Below are positions 20,730 to 31,479 of a stretch of DNA of 64,000 nt, one piece after another. Both the position numbers and the translations under genes were made by a program. How positions within the stretch are numbered: position 1 is the first letter of the stretch; every line of letters starts with the position of its first letter. This DNA is from Paralichthys olivaceus (lineage: Eukaryota; Chordata; Actinopteri; Pleuronectiformes; Paralichthyidae), in the NCBI RefSeq assembly GCF_024713975.1, contig NC_091096.1, positions 18,535,458-18,599,457 of the forward strand, given 5' to 3'. The notes under the pieces are model-generated. The model saw only the letters and a program-made list of their open reading frames with translations, was not told the origin of the DNA and ran no database searches.

Positions 20730-23584
20730 AGATGGTGAGAATTTATGTATTTATTTCAGCTTTAAATATTTACCTTAGTGCCTGATAATGATTTGGAAAA
20801 AATATTTTTTGAAATTGGGTTTTTATGTTTTTGTTCACATGTTCCAGTTGGGATGGAGGTTGATGCTGTGTCAGACAATGGAAGTGAAGGTGAGATTTGT
20901 AAAACATTTAACACAATGTGATGGTGCAAATTACTGCTGGGTTTAGTTCCTATGTCTTTTCTTCAAACCATTTGCATAATTTTCCCTATTATGATAGCTG
21001 AACTAAATGACTTTAGTATATTTTTACAACCCTTTCTAAATATTCTTTGTACTTATTATACAATAGAAATTTAGTATAAATGGTATTATCAGTGGGTAAA
21101 AGCTTCTGCCATTTGTGCACAAATGCAAACTGTGTATTTGTGTCTCAGATGAGGCCCGAAAGAGAAGTAAAAACAGAAGAGTCAAGCCACAACGTAGAGC
21201 CAAACAGGTCAGTGATGATGAGGATGACGAGGAGGATGAGGATGAGGATGAGGCACCACGGAAAAAAGGACGAAAGAAGAAGGCCAAGCCCAGAGACAGC
21301 GACGAAGATGACGAGGAAGACAACCGCAGTGTGAAAAGAAAAGGATCAAAGGCCTCCAGGAGGAGAGCTGCTAAGGAGGAGAGTGACGAGGAGAGTGAAG
21401 ATGACAGACAGAAGAAAAAAAAGGGAGGAAGAGCGGTGACCAAAAAGGATAAAGAGGAGCAGAATAAGGGGAAGAAGGGGAATGTTAAAAAGAAAGAAGG
21501 GAAGGATAAAGATGGTGAGAAGGACAAGAAAAAGAAGAATGGGAAGTTGAACAGGTGCAGTATTCTCTGAGAGCTGCCTCTCACATACCTGCACGCTCCT
21601 CACACCTGTATTTACAGGCTTTCTCCACGCACCCATCCACATGCCTGACAGACTCTGCTTACATGAAGCTTATGTATGTGCCATTTAATAAGGAATAATG
21701 AATAATGAAATACTGTTAACTACATCAATATACAGAATACACAGTTCTTTCCCTGAATATATGATTTTTACAATATAACTGGTTGATTTTTTTTAAAGTA
21801 CTGTAAAACTTCTTAGAGCTCAGGTGTCTATCAATTTATTTTTCAGTCATTTATATATCAATAGAGCATTAAGTTTATTATTCTTCATGTCAGTATGAAA
21901 TGATTATGTCATCATCCAAAACATATGAAAGTCAGTTATGGTGGAAATATTTAGGTGGTGAAGATTTTAGGCTGTAATCCTCATCCATTACTTACTGCTG
22001 CCTTGAAACTAAAGCAATGGGACAAAACATTGGCTGCACTTTGAATGGTGGCAAACTACCAGTTCTGACTATACAGTGAAGATTTGAACATAACTCACAG
22101 GACAATATGCATCACAATTATTGATATAATAATGTAATTTGGGTAAAACATTTTGGGTAAAACATTTAGAAATGCCCCTGTGGCAGACAGCAGAATACAT
22201 GCTGCCATTGCGGAAATTGGATAAACTAATTGTTTAAAACCTTTAATACGTTTTTGTTGAGGCCACTCTGGGGCAGTGGAAAAAAGCAGTAAAGACAACA
22301 ATCACTTTACATGCACACCATTTTTCTGATACTAACCCGATTAAGACAATAGTCTGGATAAGACGCTGCAATGAAAACAGCATTTTCTGATCAACTTACC
22401 AAAAATAAGATCATAATTGGAATAAGTAATAACCGAATTAAAACATGTGGAGCACTCTGACCCAAGAGACATTATGTAGACATGTATCTAAACACCACAA
22501 TCAAAATCTCTTATTCTGAATTAGATCAATAGTTGGAACATTAGTGCCATTTTGAATTCTGTTTTTGTTCTCTACCACATCCTGAGGGAAATATCCAGCC
22601 TCTTATCTGCTAAATGCACGACTTCACTCACTAGACGTTAATTGTGTGGTCCAGATTTTAGTTTCTATAATTTTGTACAGTTGTTCTCATACAGATAAGT
22701 TGTGATTCTGATGCAGTGCCTCGTCAAAGTGACAGCTCTCTCCCTTCAGCAGCTCCTCTTCTTCCTCTGATTCCGATGATGAATCGCTCTCGGAGGGAGA
22801 GATGGCAGCCCTGAAGGAACAGGTGGAGGAGAAGAAAAAACTGATCGCCACATTAAGGAACAAACCGTGGCGCATGAAGAGGAGGCTCGTACTGCTCAAG
22901 TAAAAACAAATATAAAAACAGAGGCCAACTGTGACTCACACGCTTGTGATAACTGTAATTTCTGGTTGTTGTTGTTGCACCTGCATTTTGTTCTTATTTT
23001 ATTTTGGTGTTCTTCTTGTTTCTGATTCATTTGTTTCCACCTTTCTCAGTGTCTACCATCACTCATGTCATGTACATGTGATGTTGATCATTATTAAAAC
23101 TTTGATTCATTGACTTTAGGTGTTTGATACTTCTCATTGTCAGTGCTTGTTTTTTTTAATTTTTTTATCAGAGATGTTTAAGAGAGAGGTCAGAGAAGGT
23201 TTCTCACGACCCTGGTTTGTCGTAACACAACTCAATAGTTTGAGGAAACTAGCTACAGGCAGTGAGCATGGTGGAGGGGACATGGCCTGATTAATCACAG
23301 TATCTCAGATGAACCTAATTCTGCACAGAAATAACTCATCAGACTTTAAAATCCTAAAAGAACCTGAGAAAGTGATTAGATCCAGGCAGATATTTGACAG
23401 GTTTTAAATTTAAATGTCATGTTCTCTCCACTGTGAGATGCACAATACAAACATCTATCAATCTCAGGAAAACACACAGACGCACACATGACTGCCTGTG
23501 GTTCAGCCTGTTAGACACCTTCAGTGTGACAAGGCTCTGAACAGTTCAGGCCACCTTGCTCAGGTCAAGGAGTTGTAGCTCAGT

Positions 23585-23677
<93 letters not shown>

Positions 23678-26600
23678 GTGTATGTTTCTCTATGTAAGCA
23701 AGGTTCTGGGAAGGGAACCCGATAAGTGTGCTGCATTCGTTTTTTCATGAGCTTGACACTGTTTAGTGCATGCAGTGAGCCACTGAGTTGCCAAGTCTTT
23801 GTAGTGTATCATCAATCAGTGAATTACACTACACCCTTCTGTTTTAACATCCTGTTACCACAGACTAATGCATTCATTGGTTGAAGAAGTCATGGTTTTC
23901 TATGATGTCTTCTGATTGGTCACACAGGGAGGCCCAAGACTTTGTTGAAAAGTTTGAAGGTGCTCTTGGGAAAGGAAAAGGCCGGAAGCTGTATGCATAC
24001 AAAGTCATGATGACAAAGGTAATCTGTTCGTGTTATAACCTCGTTGACACCTAAAAATACAAAACTGCTAATTTCATTAATTTAAAATGTTGAAATAACC
24101 ATTTCAAACTTTAACCCCCCCCAGAAACTGATCAAGTTTAAACGTGACTTTGAAAACTTCAAAACAGCCTGTATACCCTGGGAGAGGAAAATAAAAGATG
24201 TAGAAAGTTGGTATCACAACAACTTTATCTGAAAAAGAATCACTGAGATATGATCTTACTCTTTCTACTAACCGTCCTTATAATTCTGAATCAAGTTCTC
24301 TGTCTAATCCTAGGTCACTTTGGGTCATCAGTGGCTTCCTACTTTATTTTCCTGAGGTGGATGTATGGTCTGAACTTGGTTCTCTTTGGGTTAATGTTTG
24401 GCCTGGTGGTGCTGCCTGAGGTACAAACGTTGTCAGAATACACACTAACAGATGATACCTGATGTAGCAGACATTGTACATGTTTCCTCATATACACCAC
24501 CCCCTCTCCTCTGTGTTTAGATCCTCATGGGTCTGCCCTATGGCTCCATTCCCAGGAAAACTGTGCCCCGAGAGGAGCAGCCCACAGCCATGGACTACTC
24601 TGTGCTCTTTGAATTTAGTGTGAGGATCTCAGCTCCATTTATCGGTTTATTTATCCTGCCTGACTCAACCTATGAAAACAAATCTAATTGATAGAAAAGA
24701 CAATGTATGAAAACTGCATTTTAAATACCTGGCGTGGGTAAAGTGATGGCAAATAGTCCCTCACTTTTGATCCAGGCTTAGTATCGCTGTAGTGCTGACA
24801 TAACTTTGTGGAGCCATTAGCCTGGTTTTAGCTTGGCTTTGTCTTCATCAAAATGTAATGTCACTATTGTGTTTCTTAACATTTTCTTAGTTTTGTTTAA
24901 CCAAATGGTAAAGTTGCTTTGTACCTGCTTGAACGACTGTGATGTGTATCTGTAAGAATGGATATTTCTTTACCTCATCAACAGGGATACTGCAAGTACT
25001 CCTTTTTGTTCTACGGATTCTACAACAGCGAGCGAACCATCGGAGTGCTGCAGTTCAGACTCCCTCTTTCCTACCTGCTTGTGGGTGTTGGCATCTTTGG
25101 ATACAGCCTGATGGTTGTCATTAGAACGTAGGCAAGATGAACACCAGCAAGAATTCAGATGTATAATGAATATACACAAATAGTTGATTTTTTTTGTTTG
25201 GTGTGTTTTGGTTTTCAGAATGGCTCGTAACTCAAATGAAGGAGGAGACGGGGCAGAGGAAGGAGAGTTCACCTTCAGCTGGAAGATGTTCACCAGCTGG
25301 GACTACCTGATAGGAAATCCTGAGACAGCAGACAATAAGTACGCCTCCATTACCACCAGCTTCAAGGTTAGCAGGTGTGTGTGTGTGTATTTGTGTTTGG
25401 AGGTTGATAATTTTTTGTCCATTGGTCTGTCCTGTTTTTGTGAACATAACACCTCATGAACACTTTGAGGGAATTTCTTCACATTTGGTACTTAAAATCT
25501 ATTACATTACTTACTCATCAAACTTTTTTTATTTTTATTATTTGTCGGCTAGGGAATTCAAGGCCAACACTAACCCATTTTTGCTCTATTTTTGGTCTCT
25601 ACCACATCCAATCACCAATTGTGTCATCCAGAATCTAGATTCCTCTATTTTGTATAGTATTGTATAGTATTCCTCTCATACAGATAAACTGAGTTTGTTT
25701 GAATTAGCTGATGTTGGTGTTGCTGCTGCAGTCTGATGTAGTGCCTTGTCAAAGTGACAGCTCTCTCCCTTCACACTTGAGTCCGTTTTATGAACGTTTT
25801 CTTAAAATTTGGCACAAACCTTCAACTTCACACACATACATTAGGTATATTGTGGGGATGTAGCTCAGTGGTAGAGCGCATGCTTCGCATGTATGAGGTC
25901 CTGGGTTCAATCCCCAGCATCTCCAGTCTTGTTAATGTGTCTGAGGTCAGCATGTGAGAAGAAACTGATATTGTTATCTTGATCAAATGTGAATGATGTC
26001 TCGCGGCTCAAGTGGTGTCCTATGGATGCACTGTATGAATGGGTTAATGACAAAAATAAAAGAGAAATGTAACATACTGTGAGTGATAATTCAACACTGG
26101 TTATATGCTATACAAATACAGACTTACTTATTTGAGCAGAATATATTAAAGTCTGCCTCTGGGGAATAAACCGATTAAGTGCAGTATTCATTTGAATATG
26201 AAATTATTTGAAACATGTCAAGTGCAAAATGATACACAAAACAGGTTTGAACCTTAATTTTATATATACATATTTATATTGTCCCTCCTGTAGGAATCCA
26301 TAGTGGATGAACAGGAGAACCAGAAAGACGAGAACATTCATCTGCGAAGGTTCCTCCGGGTTCTCGCAAACGTTATGATCCTGTGCTGCCTGGGAGGCAG
26401 TGGATACCTCATCTACTTTGTGGTGAAACGTTCTCAGGAGTTTGCTAATATGAAGACAGATAATCTCTCATGGCTTGAAAAGAACGAGGTAGCTTGACAC
26501 TAAACTTTGAAATTTGCTGGAAATGTGGCAGATCTGAGGCTTGATGATGAGATCGTGTCCCCTCCTCTCTTGTCCGATGTATCAGGTGGAGTTTGTGATG

Positions 26601-29600
26601 TCTCTACTGGGGCTGGTGTGTCCTCCTCTCTTTGAAACCATTGCAGAGTTGGAAGATTATCACCCTCGTATCGCTCTGAAGTGGCAGCTGGGTCGAATCT
26701 TTGCCCTCTTCCTGGGAAACCTTTACACCTTCCTCTTTGCCCTGTTTGATGAGGTCAATGCCAAGGTATGACCTGTGATCATAGGGTATTTATATGAAAT
26801 TGGCCTGATATTGCCCATCTAAATTGGACGCTGTCTCACTTAAAATGAATTATTGTAAATTACAATTTAAGATTTTATAATCTGCATTTCTGACCTATTT
26901 TAAAATAATGCATTGACCCACAGTTATGTTGGGACAGCTATACAGCTGAGACATTGCCTAAATCTAAAGGAGACATATGCATTTTAATTTCTCCCTATCC
27001 TCTGTTGTGTTATATAGATTTTCTTGTTTGTAAAAAAGTAAATATTTTCCAGTTATAACCCTACTTCAAATTATAAACCTGAATATGAGCAGAAGATGGT
27101 TCCTTTCAATTGTGAGGTATTTGACAATATGGTTATTTGTTTGCTGGTGGTAAGCAAGAGAGAAGATTGATAATACTTATTTATTGGCTTTATATGTAAA
27201 GCTACAGTCACTAGCAGGTTACCAAAGGAAACAGGGACCAGTGTGGCTTTGTCTGAAAGTAGCAAGTTTCCTGTGTATGAGCAAATGAGTTAGCCGACTG
27301 TAGCTGTATTTAACAGACAGATATATAAACCATATTGATCTCATCTAACTCTCATCTGGAAAGTGATTAGAACTTCTCAATGCCCAACCATGCTGTACAT
27401 AGTGTATTTGTTCAACATAAATAAGGTTTGCATGGCCTTGATTTTGTTGTTGATATATTTTCTGTTCTTTAGTTGGAGAGTGAGAAGTTAATCAAGAATG
27501 AGACTGAATGGCTTTTGAATCAGTACTATGCAAACTACAGCCTCCACTTCAACACGACAGACGTGCCTCCTCCGACTGTGGACCCAGCCGACGTCATCAG
27601 AGGACCCTGCTGGGAGACTGGAGTGGGAATAGTGAGTAACGGTAGAGTATAGAACTGCTGTCCAATGAGGGTGCAGACCTTTGCTTGATTTGCAGCATCA
27701 TATCTCTACCTTACCCTCCTCAAACAGATGCCAAATTGATCTTATTTCTTTGCTTCTTTATCTGTGTAGGAATTTGTGAAGCTGATTGTGTCAGACATGC
27801 AAGTGACCTATATCACGATCCTGATTGGTGACTTCGTTCGAGCCGTTGTTGTGCGCTTCCTCAACTACTGCTGGTGCTGGGACCTGGAGGCTGGATTTGT
27901 GAGTACTTGTCAGTGTGTGTCAATAGATCACGTTGTCTCCTTGAGTATTACCTAAGCCAGGCATAATAAAGGAAATAAGAAAGATATTTCTTCCTTTGTG
28001 CATAAAGTGGAAATGTTGATCAATTCAAACTCAATCAAAAGGAAGAATTGTTTGCATTTGAGAATAGAAAAGAAGAAATGTCAAGCGACTGTGATTCCTC
28101 CTTCTTAACAGACCGTTGTCGGCTACACTCTCTTTAAATACCTAAAACTGATCACCACACTGTGTTTGTGTGCTAACGCAGACAGAATATCCTTGTTACT
28201 AAAACCAGTTCTTAAGCACAGCATCACCAATTCATCTACACAAGGCATCCAAGCCTTGCGTACCTACAGTTTTACAGCTGAAGTGTTTGTATTTGTTTTT
28301 ATCATCGTTGTACTACGACCACGTCATTCAACTATAGCTGAACACTCACACTACAGCGCAGCTTGTATTGGTTTCAAGTCAACCTGATACCATACAATGA
28401 CATCTGGCAGGACAGGTGATCCCTAACATGGAGCGAAAGAAGACACTGCATTGAGAAGTTAATTACAGAGAGAGAGAAATGCAAAGTGTATCAACTTGGC
28501 TTTACCATCATGTCTTTGTGTTTACACCAGCCTTCATATGGAGAGTTCGACATCAGTGGAAATGTCCTTGGACTTGTTTTCAATCAAGGAATGATTTGGT
28601 GAATCACTCTTTATTTTATGTCTCTTATAAATATGTCTACACTTCTGCTCTAAAGGCAGGGATTCTCAAATGGGTGACTCTAAGCTGCCCTCTAATGAAA
28701 AATGCTCATGTTTCTTGTTGCCTGCCTCCACTTTGTATATAATTATCAGAATATAAAGTAAAATCAAAAACATTAGATCACTAAATAGACAAGTCAGTAT
28801 ATTCATATACAGTATACTATGATTAGCTGAACACTGGCTGATGATTCTGTATTTTTGACTGGTTTTCCTCAGGATGGGGGCGTTCTATGCTCCAGGTCTA
28901 GTGGGTCTGAACGTGTTGCGTCTGCTTACCTCGATGTACTACCAGTGCTGGGCCGTGATGTCCTGTAACGTTCCTCACGAGCGAGTTTTCAAGGCCTCGC
29001 GCTCCAACAACTTCTACATGGGCCTGCTGCTGCTCGTGCTGTTCCTCAGTCTGCTGCCAGTCGTCTACACTATCATGACCCTGCCCCCTTCCTTCGACTG
29101 TGGACCGTTCAGGTCAGTATCACTGACAAAGGTAGTGACCATTGATGATGAAATTTGATTTAATATCTCAATTAGAATAGAATGATAGTTCACGGTGAGT
29201 TCTTCTTCAAGTATTTTATTGTCTACCTGAAAAGTTTTAGAACATCTAAAGTGAATTCATACAAATTTACTGGTGGTCTAGGCTCCTGAGTATTTGACAC
29301 TAAACCACTCTGAGAAAACAAACATTTGGTTTCAAGAATCAATAAAGAAAGTTTTCATCTGCTGCCATTTATGCTCAAATATAATAACAACATCTTGTCT
29401 TACATATGTACTTTAGTGGACTGTTTTTTTCATCCAGTGATTTTATGCAACAACGTACTGTTTTTGACTCTTTCCTCCAGTGGTCAGGAGAAGATGTATG
29501 ACGTGGTCATGGAGACGATAGAACAGGATCTACCCGCCTTCATAGGGAACATTTTTACGTACGCCACCAACCCTGGACTCATCATGCCTGCTGTCCTCCT

Positions 29601-30543
29601 CATGGTGTATGTATCATTTGTACAGGGGGTGAAATACTGTGCTATGTCTGTAAGAAAAGTAAATAGGGGATGAAATGCCAGTCCATGTACTGTAGAGGAA
29701 GGGAAATGTATCAAGGCATTACATGATAGCCTCTGAAATTCAGCTGTCAAAATGTCCCTGAGAATGTACAGGTTTTTTTCACATTGTTTGTATTTTTTTA
29801 GTTTTACATTTATAATTCTGTTAACTGACTTCACACATTTAGACACACACATTTAGAAACTGATAATCTTTGAAAATAAGATGCTGACTGGTTTACAATG
29901 GCTTTCACCTAAAAGAATGTTGTGTAATTCTATCACAGATTGGCTCTCTACTACCTGAACGCAGTATCAAAAGGATACCAACAAGCCAACAATGACCTTA
30001 AAAGGAAGATGCAAATGGTCAGTCCCCTCTGTTTCTCGATTTTTTCCAAATTTCCTTTGAGGAAGATTCAGTAAAAAACCGTCTGCTTTATGGACGGACA
30101 CTTTAGGCTCGAGACGAGGAGAAGAACCGCAGGAACAACAAGGACAGCACTAATCAAGTGATGAAGGACCTGGAGGACTTGCTGCCGGACAAGTCTCTCA
30201 TACCGCCTTCAGTCGAGGAGGAGCCACCCCCACCTGGTACTCTCACACACTCACACATTCCTTCATTGCACATGCTATCAGCCAGTTTGCACCTGACTAT
30301 ACTCGCCACTGTTTTTGTTCTCAATCTGTCTTCTCAGAAGTCGTAATTGAGAAGGGAGGCAAGTCTCCTAAAACGAAGCCAGGTGCAGCAGGGAAAGGGG
30401 TAAATCTGCAAAAAGAAGTGTCACTGGCTGCCCCCAACCCCAGAGGGCCAGTGACCCGTGCACCAGGGCCGAGAGGGGGGCCCCCTGGAAATGCCAGGGG
30501 GCCTCACCCAGGCAGAGGGAGGGGTCGGGGTGGGCCAAGGTAA
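20689..30543 (+). CDS. tmc2: Transmembrane channel-like protein 2 (TMC2), 20 coding exons, 941 aa
   Basis: TMC2 is the paralogous hair-cell mechanotransduction channel subunit; a/b ohnolog status is unresolved. Exons: 20689-20734, 20848-20889, 21149-21554, 22750-22899, 23928-24018, 24125-24206, 24314-24420, 24521-24619, 24985-25127, 25219-25366, 26294-26488, 26586-26765, 27473-27631, 27770-27898, 28531-28598, 28873-29112, 29481-29606, 29939-30017, 30107-30236, 30338-30543, all in phase. TMC2 identity is shown by [27 protein letters not shown] and [17 protein letters not shown]. The N-terminal 200 residues alternate acidic and basic runs plus a Ser stretch; the TMC region spans about 273-830, with CWETGVGIE and IGDFVRA. 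Residue 513 is Leu (SLLGLVCP), where tmc1 has the Beethoven Met. The last about 45 residues are Pro/Gly/Arg-rich with RGG-like repeats. Fourteen consecutive exons match tmc1 in size or nearly so. Confidence 0.93.
22559..22748 (+). repeat. Dispersed repeat ending exactly at a tmc2 splice acceptor (copy A)
   Basis: This stretch shares 'ctctaccacatcc', 'ctcatacagataa' and a near-identical 34-bp block (22,715-22,748, AGTGCC...CCCTTCA) with 25,588-25,773 in a later tmc2 intron. Copy A ends at the acceptor of tmc2 coding exon 4 (cttcag|C), so its pyrimidine tract serves as the 3' splice site. Confidence 0.6.
23591..23675. repeat. (GT)n microsatellite in a tmc2 intron
   Basis: An almost pure GT dinucleotide tract of about 85 bp, the longest in the window, lying in the intron between exons 22750-22899 and 23928-24018. 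Confidence 0.95.
25432..25840 (+). repeat. Composite dispersed-repeat region in tmc2 intron 10
   Basis: The left part has 'gaacactttgagggaatttc' and 'ttcacatttggtac', and the right part 'ttaaaatttggcacaaacct'; both are hallmark words of a common teleost repeat. Between them, 25,588-25,773 is copy B of the repeat that also abuts tmc2 exon 4. The region therefore looks like nested or adjacent insertions. It contains no coding signal and precedes a tRNA gene. Confidence 0.6.
25854..25925 (+). tRNA. tRNA-Ala (anticodon CGC)
   Basis: The 72 nt fold as a full cloverleaf: acceptor arm GGGGATG/CATCTCC (one G-U), D-arm TAGCTCAGTGGTAGAGC, anticodon stem CATGC/GTATG with loop TTCGCAT (anticodon CGC), T-arm CTGGG/CCCAG with TTCAATC, and discriminator A. 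Internal A and B boxes are intact. It closely matches vertebrate tRNA-Ala as remembered. It lies alone in a tmc2 intron on the same strand, and no run of four T follows within about 40 bp, so it may be a tRNA pseudogene or retrocopy or be poorly transcribed. No SINE body is evident downstream. Confidence 0.85.
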
Positions 30544-30869
30544 TAAGAGACATGGGTCATAGACCAAAACTCATATGATATATGATGATATGGAGGATGG
30601 AAGGACCACTGGGACGATGGAATAATAACAATGGATAATGTTTCACTAATTTATTATATTATTATAGTTATTTTACTGCATATATGAGAGGCATTGAAGT
30701 ATTAGTATTATAAACATGCATTCACTATTGTACAGCTGAAAAAGTATATAGTTGCTGAAGTGTAAAGACAGAAATTATTGCTTTATGTTAAATACTATTA
30801 GAGCAAAAATGTTATGACACAGTACCAGGTTGTAATCATACAGACTGTATATAAAGATGGACAACTGGT

Positions 30870-31095
30870 CTCTACTTCCTCCCACAATTCAAAAATCCCA
30901 TTCATTAATACAGAGGAGGCAGGATTTATGACCTATACTGCAACCAGCCGACAGGTGGCGATCAAGAAACTTCAGCTTCACTTTTGGGGAGCATTCATGT
31001 CCATCTTTATATACAGACATGGTTGTAATACTGATATACAGCATGGAGTGCGCATTGAAATCAGTGTAAAGTTTACCGGTTATCAAGATGGCTGA
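30870..31095 (+). repeat. Interspersed repeat, 'gcagccagccacc' type, copy 2
   Basis: It carries 'gaggcaggatttatgacctat', 'ctgcaaccagccgacagg', 'gcttcacttttggggagc' and 'catgtccatctttata' in the same order as 6930-7070. It lies just downstream of the tmc2 stop, so it is probably in the tmc2 3' untranslated region or shortly beyond it, between the converging tmc2 and aldh1a genes. Confidence 0.65.
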
Positions 31096-31479
31096 AGTTT
31101 TATTGATTTCATTTTGAAATCCCTGTAAATAGTTTGTTAAATGTCATTTGTCTATTTTTTGTATGAGGCCAATTAAAATGATTGTATAAGTGCTATTTAA
31201 GTTGTAACTTCAGAAAACAAAAAACAGGCTCACTACAGTGTTACAACTGGAAAAAACATACTCTCCACACAACTGTTAAGGTAAAATATCTCAGAAAATA
31301 CAGGAGTAATTGGGGAAAAATAGGAAACATCTCAGCAGAAATGTGAAGAATAAATCTTCATGAAGTGACACAGATTCAATAATGGCTTCGAAACACACTT
31401 GTGAAAACGCCCCGCGGAAAGTCTGAAGCCATCAAGAATTTATAAGACAGAATAGAGTCAGTCCTGTGATATGATGATG

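Noticed and set aside
21036-21642. Minus-strand 182-residue Ser/Phe/Leu-rich frame
   Set aside because: Antisense shadow of the charged third coding exon of tmc2.
23556-23750. Open frames of repeated Cys-Val or Thr-His
   Set aside because: They translate the (GT)n microsatellite inside a tmc2 intron and have no splice support.
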